Origin: Dysidea avara
Lineage: Eukaryota; Porifera; Demospongiae; Dictyoceratida; Dysideidae
Assembly (NCBI RefSeq): GCF_963678975.1
Contig: NC_089275.1
Coordinates: 11,067,682 to 11,131,681, forward strand
DNA: 64,000 nt
Reading direction: 5' to 3'
Part shown: positions 39,443-50,143 of the stretch, in pieces
How the letters are laid out: every line of letters begins with the position of its first letter
Position numbering within the stretch: position 1 is the first letter of the stretch
The notes under the pieces: generated by a model
Databases searched by the model: none
Told to the model about the DNA's origin: nothing
Seen by the model: only the letters and a program-made list of their open reading frames with translations
Translations under genes and position numbers: made by a program

Positions 39443-40072
39443 TGTGACCCTATTTTGGAAAACCATACATCTGGGCACATTGGCCAATTTTGTTTATTAT
39501 AGCTACAATGAAGCACTGAGTGGTTATCTACCTTGTGTGAAAATTTTGTGACGATACATTGAAGCATTCCAAAGATATGGCCAATTTACTGTCTAATACA
39601 TTACAAACTAACTTTTCATTATCAGTTTATAGAACTGAATAGTGATCAGATGTGACAAATTGATGACAAATCACTTTGTTGACAAAGATCACCATTCTTA
39701 CAATCTAAAATTAAAGAAAAGAGATTCTTGAGAGTTTAATCATGTGTTCTTTGTGCTTTTTCTCAATGAAATCACTTGTAATATTGTGTAAAGACAGGAA
39801 AATGTTTGGTTCTGGGAATGAACAAATCACCCAATTTGTAAGTTAATTGTTGTCCCACGCATTGTGAAACTACTACATGGTCTGATATAATTCAGTATAT
39901 CTCCTAGATAAAAGAAGCTATGGGTGTGAAATTTCACAGCAAGAAGGCTTAATAGTTGCTTTATCAGAAAGTGTAAAAAAATTAATTTAAAAAAATCACT
40001 GAAATTTTCAATTGAGAATTCCCACAAATTTTGCATGTGCCTAGATGTATGGTTTTCCAAAATAGGGTCACA
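39443..40072. mobile_element. 630-bp TIR element in the satellite, TA TSD
   Basis: The ends TGTGACCCTATTTTGGAAAA and TTTTCCAAAATAGGGTCACA are perfectly inverted for about 32 bp. TA lies on both sides, and the satellite unit CAAACAAATATGCCCTG is interrupted exactly. Tc1/mariner-like, non-autonomous; short ORFs inside are not transposase. Confidence 0.92.
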
Positions 40073-41105
40073 TATGCCCTGTCAAAAGATCAGCTAGAAG
40101 AAGTTACCTTGTAGAGAGTTCAGCTACAACGAAACCACCATGTAGAGAGTTCAGCTACAAACAAATCACCTGTAGAGAGTTCAGCTACAAACAAGTCACC
40201 CTGTAGAGAGATCAGCTAGAAACAAGTCACCAAAGAAACTACCATGTAGAGAGTTCAGCTGCAAACAAATCACCCTGTAGAAAGTTCAGCTATGAACAGA
40301 TCACCCTGTAGAGAGATCAGCTAGAAACAAGTCACCCTGTAGAGAGTTCAGCTAGAAGAAATTACCTTGTAGAGAGTTCAGCTACAAAGAAACCACCATG
40401 TAGAGAGTTCAGCTGCAAACAAATCACCCAGTTGAAAGTTCAGCTATGAACAGATCACCCTGTTGAGAGTTCAGTTAGAAACAAGTCATCCTGTAGAGAG
40501 ATCACCTAGAAGTATCACCTTGTAGAGAGTTCAGCTACAAACAAATCACCTGTAGAGAGTTCAGCTACAAATAAATCACCCTGTAGAGAGTTCAGCTAGA
40601 AGAAGTCACCTTGTAGAGAGTTCAGCTATAAAGAAACCACCATGTAGAGAATTCAGCTGCAAACAAACACCCTGTAGAGAACTCAGCTACAAACAAATCG
40701 CCCTGTAGAAAGATCAGCTAGAAGAAGTTACCTTGTAGGGATTTCAGCTACAAACAAATCACCCTGTAGAGAGTTCAGCTACAAAGAAATCATCATGTAG
40801 AGAGTTCAGCTGCAAACAAATCATCCTGTAGAGAGTTCAGCTATGAAAAGATCACGCTGTAGAGAGTTCAGCTAGAAGAAGTCACCTTTTAGAGAGTTCA
40901 GCTACAAAGCAACCACCATGTAGAGAGTTCAGCTGCAAACACATCACCCTGTAGAGAATTCAGCTACAAACAAATCGCCCTGTAGAGAGACCAGCTAGAA
41001 ACAAGTCACCCTGTAGACAGATCAGCTAGAAGAAGTTACCTTGTAGAGAGTTCAGCTGCAAACAAATCACCCTGTAGAGAATTCAACTACAAACAGATAA
41101 CCCTG

Positions 41106-41997
41106 CAGGGGCGGATCCAGGGGGGGGGGGGGGGGGGCTTTGGGGGCTGAAGCCCCCCCCTTCATATTTAGGCTTTACTTGATCAATATGCTGAGTATTA
41201 TAATGAAATTTTGTCTTAGGATAATTATATGATCACTAATAATACAAATACTCATAAAACCACCTTATAAACATCTTTCCAAGATATTATCAGTGGATTT
41301 ATGCTAAAGTTTATGCAACAAGGACCCGTATCAGCATTGGAGGTGTACAAGATCGAGGTACTCTAATAGAGCAGTCAGCTAACTACTCTAATAGAGCATT
41401 CACTGGAAACATGTAGTTGATTCTGTTACGGAATTTTTCCAAATCTGCCTGCACCTATACATACAATGAAGTGCATTGGTCTGTTTAAAAGGCTTCATTC
41501 AACAACTTGTGTAGTTAATAATATGTATGGCAATACTTAATTCAGGTACACAATTTCCATTGAAAGTGCTCTCAGATTCAATCTTGTATTGTTCAAATTT
41601 CAAAATTTTCCACTTTCAACATTATTATTCTAACATGTACCTATTCAGCGTTGTGCAATTGTGAGAGGGGTGCATCATGTATTTGGTTGTCTGTATCTAC
41701 CCAAACTTTTCCATTAGCAAAATGCTTCAGAGAGCCATACCTATAATCTAAAGGCAGTATATAAAATATCTATGGGCAGAAAATATTATGAATTTTATGT
41801 GGAAATGTCTCCAAATTGCAGTATTTTAGCATCTATTTTTCAAAATTTTCCTGGGGGGGCATGCCCCCAGACCCCCCTAGTTCCAGCATGCTTCGCATGC
41901 TGGGAAATGTACTTCACACACCTCTACCCAAGAGATTAGTACCTTGAGTTAGCCCCCCCCCCCCCCCCCCCTTTTATAAATCCTAGATCCGCCCCTG
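41106..41997. mobile_element. 892-bp GGGGCGGATCCAG element with homopolymers, CCCTG repeat
   Basis: The ends CAGGGGCGGATCCAG and CTAGATCCGCCCCTG are inverted. CCCTG flanks both sides (41,101-41,105 and 41,998-42,002). It has a G-run at the left, a C-run at the right, an inner GCATGCTTCGCATGC palindrome and the word GATCGAGGTACTCTAATAG. The end sequence is hAT-like although the visible duplication is only 5 bp. Confidence 0.8.
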
Positions 41998-42378
41998 CCC
42001 TGCAGAGAGTTCAGCTAGAGTCAAGTCACCCTGTAGAGAGAATCCTGTAAAGAGTTCATCTACGTACAAGCAGATCACCCTGTAGAGAGTTCAGCTACAT
42101 TTCAAGTCACCCAGTAGAGAGGTTAGCTGTAAATTATCCTGTGGGGATTAATTGACATGTAATAAATATATGATCTCTTTTTATATTATGAACTCTTGAT
42201 ATATGCATTATATATATAATTTGTACATTTACTGATAAAATCAGAATGAGTTAAAGTATTTATAAAATCTGCTTCATCTTTTTCTTTTTCCTGTGGTAAA
42301 GAAAAATATATAAGTTAAAAAGCCCCAAAGCTGGCCATAGGCCGGCTTTGGGGTATACAAATACAAAAAGAAGTGAAA

Positions 42379-42703
42379 TCTAATCAAAAACAGCCAAGCT
42401 GTAAAAAAAGGAGTGCGGCCCTTGAAAAGGCTATGGTGAAAAAAGATGTGAAATCCAAGGTGGCAGCCAAGAAATGGCTGTGATGGTAGGTTAATGGTAA
42501 AAATTTTAATAACGACAATTCAGGTGAATTTTGTGCCAATTAATTGACCAAGCGGCACCAAATTCACCTGAAGTGTTGTTATTAAAATTTTTACCATTAA
42601 CCTACCATCACAGCCATTTCTTGGCCGCCACCTTGGATTTCACATCTTTTTTCACCATAGCCTTTTCAAGGGCCGCACTACAGCTTGGCTGTTTTTGATT
42701 AGA
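42379..42703. repeat. Foldback family I, full copy at the insertion's right edge
   Basis: Both arms are present (TCTAATCAAAAACAGCCAAG to its complement ending GATTAGA), with an internal GCGGCACC loop. It is preceded by a tail block (CTGTGGTAAAGAAAAAT, then a GCCCCAAAGC...GCTTTGGGG hairpin) shared with 37,430-37,510 and 54,890-54,986. Confidence 0.9.
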
Positions 42704-43240
42704 TATATATATATATATATGTATAAAAGCTGTTTTTAGGTAAATAAATTTTCAATCTAAAGTTATACTGTGGTATCAGAAAGACTATAAAACTTGTTTT
42801 TGCAGAGCTTGTTATGTAATTGTATGGCATGGTTTCAATTTACTAACAAATTAAACAATTTGAAGTACTTAAAATATAGCAATGTAATTAAAGTGTAATG
42901 AGCTAGTGTATACAACCTGATGATGGGATATTATTTCTGAATTAGTGACTCATATAAACTAAGGAAGGAAGCTGTACAAAATTCTATTACATGTCATTGG
43001 TATGTTGTTGAAAAAGAAATTATCAATACCTTAGAATTGCTTACTAATTGATCGTGTTATAGGGCTATTCAAAATCCCATCCCTCAATTATTATTGATCA
43101 GCAGTTTACATTGGAGGCAATAATTGTGTGTAATATGTGACTAGCCTGTATATATGAAGTAGTGTAAATACAAAAGTTGTTAATAATAAATTGATGTAAT
43201 TAATGGCTGGCCATGAAACATTTCACAATATATATAAGGT

Positions 43241-43708
43241 TAGGGATGCGGCGATTATGCCAGCATAATTTCGGGCATAATAGGTATGTGTGGGAATCAG
43301 GAATTATGCTAGCATATTTAGGTGATTATAAAGCTTTAACAGTAGGAAAATCTGCAGATTGCATAATATCGTTAAAAAAGATCGAGATACTCTAATAGAG
43401 CAGTCAGAAACTCTAATAGAACAGTCAGAAACTATAATAGAACAGTCACCGAATTTTATTTACTCTAATAAAGCAGTCACATTGATATGAAATACTCTAA
43501 TACAGCAACCAGCTAAAAATTCAAGACTATTTGAAGCTTAAACATCAATGAAAATGGGCTGATACAGGAATAAACTGGCATTATTAGCCAATTATGGTGG
43601 CATAATTTTGGGAATAATGGGCAATTCTCAAAAGCATAATAGGTGATTTTTTGAGCACTGCTCAAAAGCATAATGCTCAATTTTTGGAGCATAATAGCCT
43701 CATGCCTA
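43241..43708. mobile_element. hAT-type MITE, 8-bp TSD TATAAGGT
   Basis: The ends TAGGGATGCGGCGATTATGC and GCATAATAGCCTCATGCCTA are imperfect inverted repeats. TATAAGGT flanks both sides (43,233-43,240; 43,709-43,716). It is missing from the right duplication copy. It supplies the last codons and the stop codon of the neighbouring protease pseudogene. Confidence 0.88.
43379..43505 (+). repeat. Array of the CTCTAATAGAGCAGTCA word
   Basis: Five successive variants (ACTCTAATAGAGCAGTCAG, ACTCTAATAGAACAGTCAG, ACTATAATAGAACAGTCAC, ACTCTAATAAAGCAGTCAC, ACTCTAATACAGCAACCAG) lie inside the hAT-type MITE, the first preceded by GATCGAGAT. It is the densest occurrence in the window. Confidence 0.85.
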
Positions 43709-45365
43709 TATAAGGTAAGGTTCCTATGAACAGTAGACAATTAAGTGTAGTGCCAACAACATCATTGACAGCTGTCAGAGTAGTGTATTCACTCAGAAAT
43801 TTGTATGCCTTACAGAATCGGACTCTGCCTCTGGATAGAAAAGTTCTTAGCATGTTTCTAATTTCTGTATTTGTTATATTTGGACACTTCTCTAGTAGTA
43901 AGGCAACAGCTCCAGCTACTAATGCTGAACTCCGTGAAGTACCTGTTCGAAACCTCTGACATGTGTATGAGCTACATTTATCTCTTGTAGAGTTGTAGCA
44001 GGAACTATTAGAGATACATATGTCACTGCTGAGAATACTATAGCCGGGAGCAAACACATCCACACATGATCCCATGTTGGTGGTTAAGCTTCCACCTTTA
44101 AATTCACCCATCAATGCATTATCATTCATGTCAGTAGCAGCTACATTGATAACACCCATGTAACTTGCTGGATAAACTCTACAGGAGTCATAATTTGCCA
44201 TCTTAAAGCCATCACAATTCCCATTTCCAGTAGAAGCTGTGACTACTACACCATCAGCTATTAATTCTTTGACAGATTTGCTAACACTATTCCTCCTTTT
44301 AGTTCCAGCACGAGACATACTAATAATTGCCCTGGTTCCATTTCTGCCTTTCCTGTGCTCATATACACACATTAGTCCATCAAGGAGAGATGCCTCAGAA
44401 GCATACCCTCTACAGTTTGCTACTCTAACAGAAAACAAAGTCACACCAGTGGCTAGTCCAGTATCATTTCCACCAACAAGACCAGCTACATGAGTTCCAT
44501 GACCATTGCAGTCTTCTCCTTCACATGTTTCATTGTATATCTTATCAATTTGATCACAGCCTGGATAGTGAGCTCTACCATTGAATACACTGTGATTATA
44601 GTGAATACCAGTGTCCAGTACATATACATCAACTGATTTCCCAGTGTATTGGCTAGCAGTATATTTCTGGTCCAGTGGTAACGCCTGTTGGTCTACTCTA
44701 TCCAAGTGCCATCCTGGCTTGACAGATGCAAAAGAATCAACTTCAGAGACAAATATAACATATTCATTTTCCTTTATTTCTGAAACCAATTATTTGTGAT
44801 GTGTAACCTGCACACAATGTCATAATGTTATACACAACCAAAAACACCATCTAAGCAATGGAACATGTGTTTGAGTGTTATATTTGTACTGCTGATACAG
44901 TAAACATATTAGCTATATAGTACTGAAACAATAAATTATTTAATATAACTGCGATATAACGATTTATTCTCAACCATTTTAAAGCTCTTTCTGCATGACA
45001 ACCTTGCTGTTAAGCATTTGATGTTAGGATACTCTGCGATTATCTTTGCTTCAAACTTTGCTTTTCTGTCAGACCTATTAAGCTGCTTAACAAAGTGATG
45101 TAACTGTGCATCAGTTGTACTGTCCTCAAAGTGGATGATGTAAGTTCCTGGGTCACGTAACTTTTCATCGTGGTACTATCTTGCTGATCTAAAAGTATGA
45201 CTGTAACAGCTTATATAGTTAGATCACTATAGAGTTAGCTGGCATCTAGTACATATTCTTTGTAGTTTAACAATGAGATATTATTAGTGCCTAATTCTTG
45301 CACTGATCTTTGGTTGTGTCACATTCCAAGATGTTTCTGATGTTGTAAGGGTTAAAAGATCTGCT
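43677..45365 (-). pseudogene. Subtilisin-like (S8) serine protease pseudogene
   Basis: Paralog of the gene at 57,876-59,490. The catalytic exon is still open (370 codons) and keeps the Asp (VLDTGI), His (NGHGTHVAG) and Ser (GTSRSSALVAG) motifs. It is nevertheless disabled upstream. Exon 2 starts with an in-frame TAA caused by a 3-bp insertion. Exon 1 (45,169 and below) has a 4-bp insertion and its donor GGTGAGA is changed to GTTGAGA. The signal-peptide and promoter segment, 45,170-45,365, is inverted and carries a TAG in its fifth codon. At the 3' end the hAT insertion at 43,708 replaces the last residues. Loss appears recent because the catalytic frame has not decayed. Transcription of the catalytic exon from another promoter is possible but unsupported. 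Confidence 0.88.
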
Positions 45366-45646
45366 GACTGACTAGTAGCAGAGGCAGTCAATCAGCAATG
45401 ATGTTATCAGAAATCTCTTCAATGTGTATGATGCATTCTGCTCTCCAACAAGTCCTTTCATAGTATACAGCAACTATGTAAGTTAAGATATGGCTTCAAG
45501 AAAACATGGTTTCCTTAGAAAGCTTCTATGGCTTCAAGAAAACATGTTTTTATAGCTAAGTGCTAATACTTGAGAAGCTAATTGAATATGTAAAAATTTA
45601 ATGATATATATATATACTTTGGAACCACTACCAAGTGTCCAGATTA

Positions 45647-45933
45647 TCGTAAGTTCTCTAAAAATTCGGCATATTTTTAAATCAATAATTTTCGTCTCGC
45701 CAAATTTCGGCCTATCATTAGATGGTAATCACCACTAATTTTAGTTGATCGACCACTCGTCACAGTATAATTTGTATTGTCGATATTAAGACTAGACAAT
45801 CTGACGTTCTCGTCACTATCAGTATCCATCGCAAAAATAGGAAACGTGCCAAATTTTTTATTAGAGGAAATTATTTCACTGTTGAATATGGGTGCCGAAT
45901 AAATAGAGGGGCCGAATTTTTAGAGAACTTACG
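45647..45933. mobile_element. 287-bp MITE, TA TSD, absent from right copy
   Basis: The ends TCGTAAGTTCTCTAAAAATT and AATTTTTAGAGAACTTACGG are inverted for 24 bp with one mismatch. TA is on both sides. The right duplication copy reads CCAGATTAGTGCTATG without interruption, which proves the boundaries. Confidence 0.93.
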
Positions 45934-46242
45934 GTAGTGCTATGTAAGTGTTCTCATTTTCAAGTGTCCTGATTAAAAGGTTATACATGTTACAGCAAAA
46001 CTGCATAATTGTTTAATTGCTACAATCTGGGATGCAGCGTAACACCACTTGAATGATATTAAAATTAATTATACTACTGCTTTTACTTGGATGTGGGAAG
46101 GATGTTGTGTGTGTGTGCATGCTGGGGAAGGAGGAACTGGCATTATGCATGCACAGTGTGCATGTACTTGTACTGCATGGTCGATATATATAAATTATAT
46201 TACTTTGTGCACATGAGTAGTTGATGTGTGGCAAGCACTAAT

Positions 46243-46497
46243 TGTGACTGGGCCTGCGAATATAGGGCATGTGGGCACATTATTTTTGCCTACTTTTTTG
46301 AAGTTGCATTACTAATAACTGTTTGTACCATTATGCTATGGCAATCCAATTTTCAGCTCTTAGTAAGCATTTAATTGGCATTATGATGCAAGATACAGAA
46401 TGCAAATATTCAGTCTGTTCCAGAACTGAGATATGACTTGTAGAGTGGCGAGGTGTAGTTTGTACCCACGTGCCCTGTTTTCGCAGGCCTGGTCACA
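46243..46497. mobile_element. TGTGACTGGGCCTGCG MITE, copy 1
   Basis: 255 bp. The left TGTGACTGGGCCTGCGAA is inverted at the right (TTTTCGCAGGCCTGGTCACA). It is flanked by AT/AA rather than a clean TA. Same family as 56,702-56,952, with the inner GGGCA(T/C)GTGGGCACA pair conserved. Confidence 0.85.
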
Positions 46498-46834
46498 AAT
46501 ATAATCATGATAGTAGGGTAAATTAGTATCAAATTTTGAAGAAATCATTATGAAGCAGATAACAGCACCAATTTTTTCTGAAGGTTTGTTGACCATTTTT
46601 GGAAGGGGTGCCACGTCCTATCATCATTGGTCACTACTTGTAGCAAAAATCTAAATACTCTAATACAGCATTCAACCACTGACTAGCTAACTACCCCCTT
46701 GGTAGCATTCCAAACGTTTATGCACTCACTTCAAAGCAACCCCAAAAAAGTGCCAGCATCTCTCCTTTAACTTCGGGTTAATGTGACATGGGCAGTGCTC
46801 ATTATTGTATTTCTTTCTTCCAAAGGGTGGTTGG

Positions 46835-47172
46835 GTTATCCACAAAATGTCTCTGGAACTCTCAGTACTTTACAGGATCTATCGGAGCTTGGAATCACAA
46901 ACACAAAATACCTGCATATCAGAGGAGACCTTTATCACAAGCTTGTCCAGGCATGCCCATCGGGCTCTCAGGCTCCATTTATGATCTGTTTTGAGCACCA
47001 CAAGAGGCCCATAATCCTATTACCCTTTTAGCTATACCCCTTAATAGCTGTCCTGGCTCTAGTTAAATGTATGTATATTCCAACTAAATTAGAACAATAT
47101 GTACTGAATAATACATTAAAGAATGTTAAAAATTGTTCCCTTGCATGGCTACCTACATAGAACATAGAGTAA
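46835..47172. other. No gene confirmed
   Basis: An 82-codon plus-strand ORF begins at 46,783, inside the duplication edge, and runs across. It is open but unrecognised, and the right copy diverges exactly here, so it is unlikely to be a conserved gene. Confidence 0.4.
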
Positions 47173-47539
47173 CATAGGCTGCGGAAAGGGAGAAGCTAGG
47201 GGGCTGAGGCCCCCCTCGGTCTGCTGAGGGGGGGCTTAGCCCACCCTAGAGTGATATAACGCTGAAATTATCCTTGGAGTGGGGCTGAAAACCGTGGTAA
47301 AGATCAAAATACTCTAATAGAGCAGTCACTCTAATAAAGCAGTCACAGTCTTAGAGCAGTGTGTAGCAAGCTATGTAAGGATTTTATGTAGTTTATGAGC
47401 TATAAATGCATAGCTGGTGAGGTGGTTGTGACCTTTTTTTTTTGGGTCTCACCTTACCAAACCAGAGACAATGTAGATCATTTCCATAAGTCTGGGTAAG
47501 CCCAGTCCCCTGTCATATCAACTACTTCCTCTGCCCCTG
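47173..47539. mobile_element. hAT-like poly-G MITE family, copy 2
   Basis: It starts CATAGGCTGCGGAAAGG and ends TTCCTCTGCCCCTG, with the same internal order as 25,090 and 60,886 (GATATAACGCTGAAATTATC, the AATACTCTAATAGAGCAGTC word, GGTCTCACCTTACC). No 8-bp duplication is visible at the edges. Confidence 0.78.
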
Positions 47540-48158
47540 ATGGCTATTAGTACCCTTCATTGCATTCTGCTTTTCAGTACACTTTATTGGTGTTAAGGCT
47601 AACAAAGTGTCACTAGGCTATAGGAGCATGCATACTAATAATTGTGACATTCAACACCACTACTACGTAGCTATACATGTTTCTGCCTCACAGATTTAGC
47701 TGATTAGAGCATGGCTAAGAGGAGCTGATGCATTATGGTATATAGCTAGCTATATCTAAATGCTTGGTAGCTACAAATGAAAAGATTATCATGCATGCAT
47801 GGTAGCTACTCAATGCATATTGCAATCAGTATTGATTTAATGGAAAAGTAAAATTTAATGATATAAACTGAAATTCCATAATTTTCCACTGAAAAACTGC
47901 TCAGATTCACCTTTAGAGGGCCTAATATTCAAAATTTCCAGGGAGGGCATACCACCTAGGTTGGCATGCTTCTCATGCTAGTGTGTTTTGCACACTAATT
48001 TTGTCATTATTCCAAACAGCTAATTTGATCAAGGATACTACATGAATCTTACCACTAGGGCCTTGTGAGAAGGCTTGGTATCTTCTAATGTCTGGCTAGT
48101 TATCTATGTCCCTGTCAAGCTTAGCCCCCCTTTTCAAAAAGTCCTAGATCTGCCCCTG
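47540..48158. mobile_element. Right part of a GCGGATC-type element
   Basis: It matches the right half of 41,106-41,997 in order: a GGCATACCACC block, GCATGCTTCTCATGCTAG, then a CCCCCC run and the end CCTAGATCTGCCCCTG. The left half is missing or replaced by the copy at 47,173. Confidence 0.6.
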
Positions 48159-48401
48159 TAGAGTAACCAATACATGACAACCCATCCTAACTTGGAAAAT
48201 GCACTGCCAATTCTATGCCAGCTTCTTGAGCAGTTTTCCAACACCCTGCATTGTAATAATTTGTAGTGCTCTGTACATTAACGGCATAACAACAAGGTAG
48301 AAATTTTTATTTTTTATTAACCTGACACTGTTCAACTGTTAAAATCTTAACATCTGTAACCAGCTGGAGATTGAAGACAGACTTATAAAAATGTATTGTA
48401 T
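48159..48401. other. No feature recognised
   Basis: Short AT-rich spacer between a DNA transposon end and the LINE 3' tail. Confidence 0.4.
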
Positions 48402-50143
48402 GCTTTATTTATTTTATTATTTATTATCAATTTCTGTCAATGACAGGAGTCACACAAAAGGCACAAGCCTGTACAGGGTGCTTCCCCACAAAAATTACAC
48501 ACAACATACAACTATACCAAACAAACAGCTACAAAAACAAAGAAACACACATGCAATCAATAAGATGAAAGTTACAGAAAATTAATTAGAATTTAAAAAC
48601 AAAAAACATTTCAGTTTTAGCTTAAAATGATTAACAGAAGTTGTCAACAAATCAAAAGGGATCGAATTCCACATAAATATTGAATTGACAAAAATGAATG
48701 GCGGAAAGCATTGATAGAGGAGGGTAAACAACGAATTGTCAAAGGGTGAGACTGGGTTGGAAGATCATTTATTTGAAAATAATCAGAAAATTTGATTGGA
48801 GTGAATTTATTTAAAATAGCGTATAACATTGTAACACAAGCATAATTATGTCTCTGCTCCAAAGATGGCCATTCAAGCTCCCTCAAACATTCATCACTGG
48901 ATTTAGTCCACTGAAAAGTTAATGGGTCAAAATAACTTTTTATCCACCTTGCAGCTCTACATTGTACTGACTCTATCAAGTTAATGTTCTTAGCAGTGTA
49001 GAGAGTCCATACAACATTACAACATTCAAGAGAAGGCCTAACAAGAGTTAAATAAGCTGTTGCTTTAGCTCTGTCTGTACATCCATACATAGTCCTTCAC
49101 AAACGATTCAGAGATTGAGTTACTTTGTGTACAATGCTGACAGTGATCATTCTATTTCAACCTAATGATCACCAAAATATTTCACTTTACTTTTCCAGGC
49201 AACTGAAACAGAACCAATTGTATAAACAAAAGAAACAGGAGAACGTTTATTAGTAATATTCAAGGCCTCACATTTGCTTGTACTGAGGGTCAATTGCCAC
49301 ATAAGAGACCATGCATGAACACGATTTAAATCATCTTGTAACTCAATACAATCTTCATAGGAGGACACTTCAGCATACAAAGCAACATCATCAGCATATA
49401 TTTTCAAAGAGGATGACTTAACTACAGCATGGAGATCATCAATGTACAGTATAAATAGCAGAGGTCCTAAAATAGACCCTTGAGGGACTCCAGACGATAC
49501 AGGTAGCCACTCAGAGAACTGTCCACTTATCATCATGTGTTGAAAATGATTAGTAAGATATAACAGTTGAGCCACTTTAATAGGTCACCATGAATCCCCA
49601 AACATTCTAACTTTAGCAAAAGATGCTGATGAGGTACACTGTCAAATGCTTTTTGCAAAATCCAACAGTAAACAATGAGAACTGCTCTGAGAATTAAGTG
49701 TCTTTGCCCAATCATGTACAACCTGTAACAATGAATGAGAAGTTGAACAACAATGAATGAGAAGTTGAACAACCCTTACGGAACCCAAACTGACAGGGGC
49801 TGATTCTATTGTGAGATTCCAAAACAGACGCAATGTTGGAGTAGATAATCCTTTCCATTGCCTTGATAACCAATGATGTAAGACTAATGGGGCGATAATT
49901 CTTAACAACTGAACAATCATCCTGTTTAAAAACAGGAACAATATTTGCAGTGACCCAGTCCTTTGGTAAGGTAGCAGTGTGCAAAGATTTTGTGAAAAGA
50001 AACCTTAGTGGAGAGGAAATGAATTCTGCACTAGCCTTCAACAAAAAACCAGGTATTGCATCAGGACCACAAGCCTTAGAGATGTCAATCGAACTTAATT
50101 GAGCAAACACTTCTTGGGGTGAAAAGCTAACAGTTGATAGGAG
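48402..50143 (-). mobile_element. Non-LTR retrotransposon (CR1/Jockey-like), 5'-truncated
   Basis: It reads leftward. It begins inside the reverse transcriptase near 50,143 and ends at about 48,402 with TGTACAGGCTTGTGCC, then TGACAGAAATTG and a tail of AATAA-type units, a typical LINE 3' end. The endonuclease domain is absent because of 5' truncation. There are several frame breaks, so it is dead. The clade is inferred from the RT and post-RT region only. Confidence 0.88.
48644..50143 (-). pseudogene. Decayed reverse transcriptase of the LINE
   Basis: Pieces in order: SPQEVFAQLSSIDISKACGP with NYRPISLTSLV and FGFRKGCSTSHSLL (about 50,143-49,750); LLLDFAK and KAFDSVPHQHLLLKL (about 49,700-49,590); GVPQGSILGPLLFILYIDDL and the catalytic YADDVALY (about 49,398-49,375); then RPSLECCNVVW and CRAARWIKSYF in the post-RT region (to 48,644). 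A perfect 22-bp tandem duplication at 49,727-49,770 shifts the frame between the first two pieces. Further shifts lie near 49,575 and 49,130. The enzyme copied element RNA at the insertion site when active; this copy cannot encode it. Confidence 0.88.

Larger units (their letters stand above)
38320..42145. repeat. 31-bp satellite array 2, interrupted by two insertions
   Basis: Array segments at 38,320-39,440, 40,075-41,105 and 41,998-42,145 share the same unit as array 1. The breaks at 39,441 and 41,106 are the two transposons listed separately. Units next to the breaks continue in register once the insertions are removed. Confidence 0.93.
35762..42703. mobile_element. 6.94-kb composite satellite-bearing insertion
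   Basis: It is absent from the right duplication copy, where GTGCATATATATGTAAAAGC is continuous. The left end is the hairpin terminus CAAGACACACGGTAGTGTGTC; the right end is the foldback I terminus GTTTTTGATTAGA, set in an AT dinucleotide run. Internally it is two units in series, each with leader, 31-bp array, tail and foldback; the first foldback is truncated at 37,718 and fused to the second leader. There is no coding sequence that I can support. Confidence 0.75.
34211..46834. repeat. Segmental duplication, left copy (interrupted)
   Basis: Homologous to 56,151-60,514 in two blocks: 34,211-35,761 with 56,151-57,404, and 42,704-46,834 with 57,405-60,514. Both start TATGATTACATTGTATGG and both end near AAGGGTGGTTGG. 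This copy is split by about 6.94 kb of composite repeat and carries four further insertions absent from the other copy. Confidence 0.88.

Noticed and set aside
43726..44493. Plus-strand ORFs opposite the protease exon
   Set aside because: They are antisense shadows of the catalytic exon and recur identically in the paralog for that reason.
45170..45365. Inverted signal-peptide segment as a new plus-strand gene
   Set aside because: A TAG interrupts the fifth codon and the frame ends at TGA soon after. It is simply the inverted block of the pseudogene.
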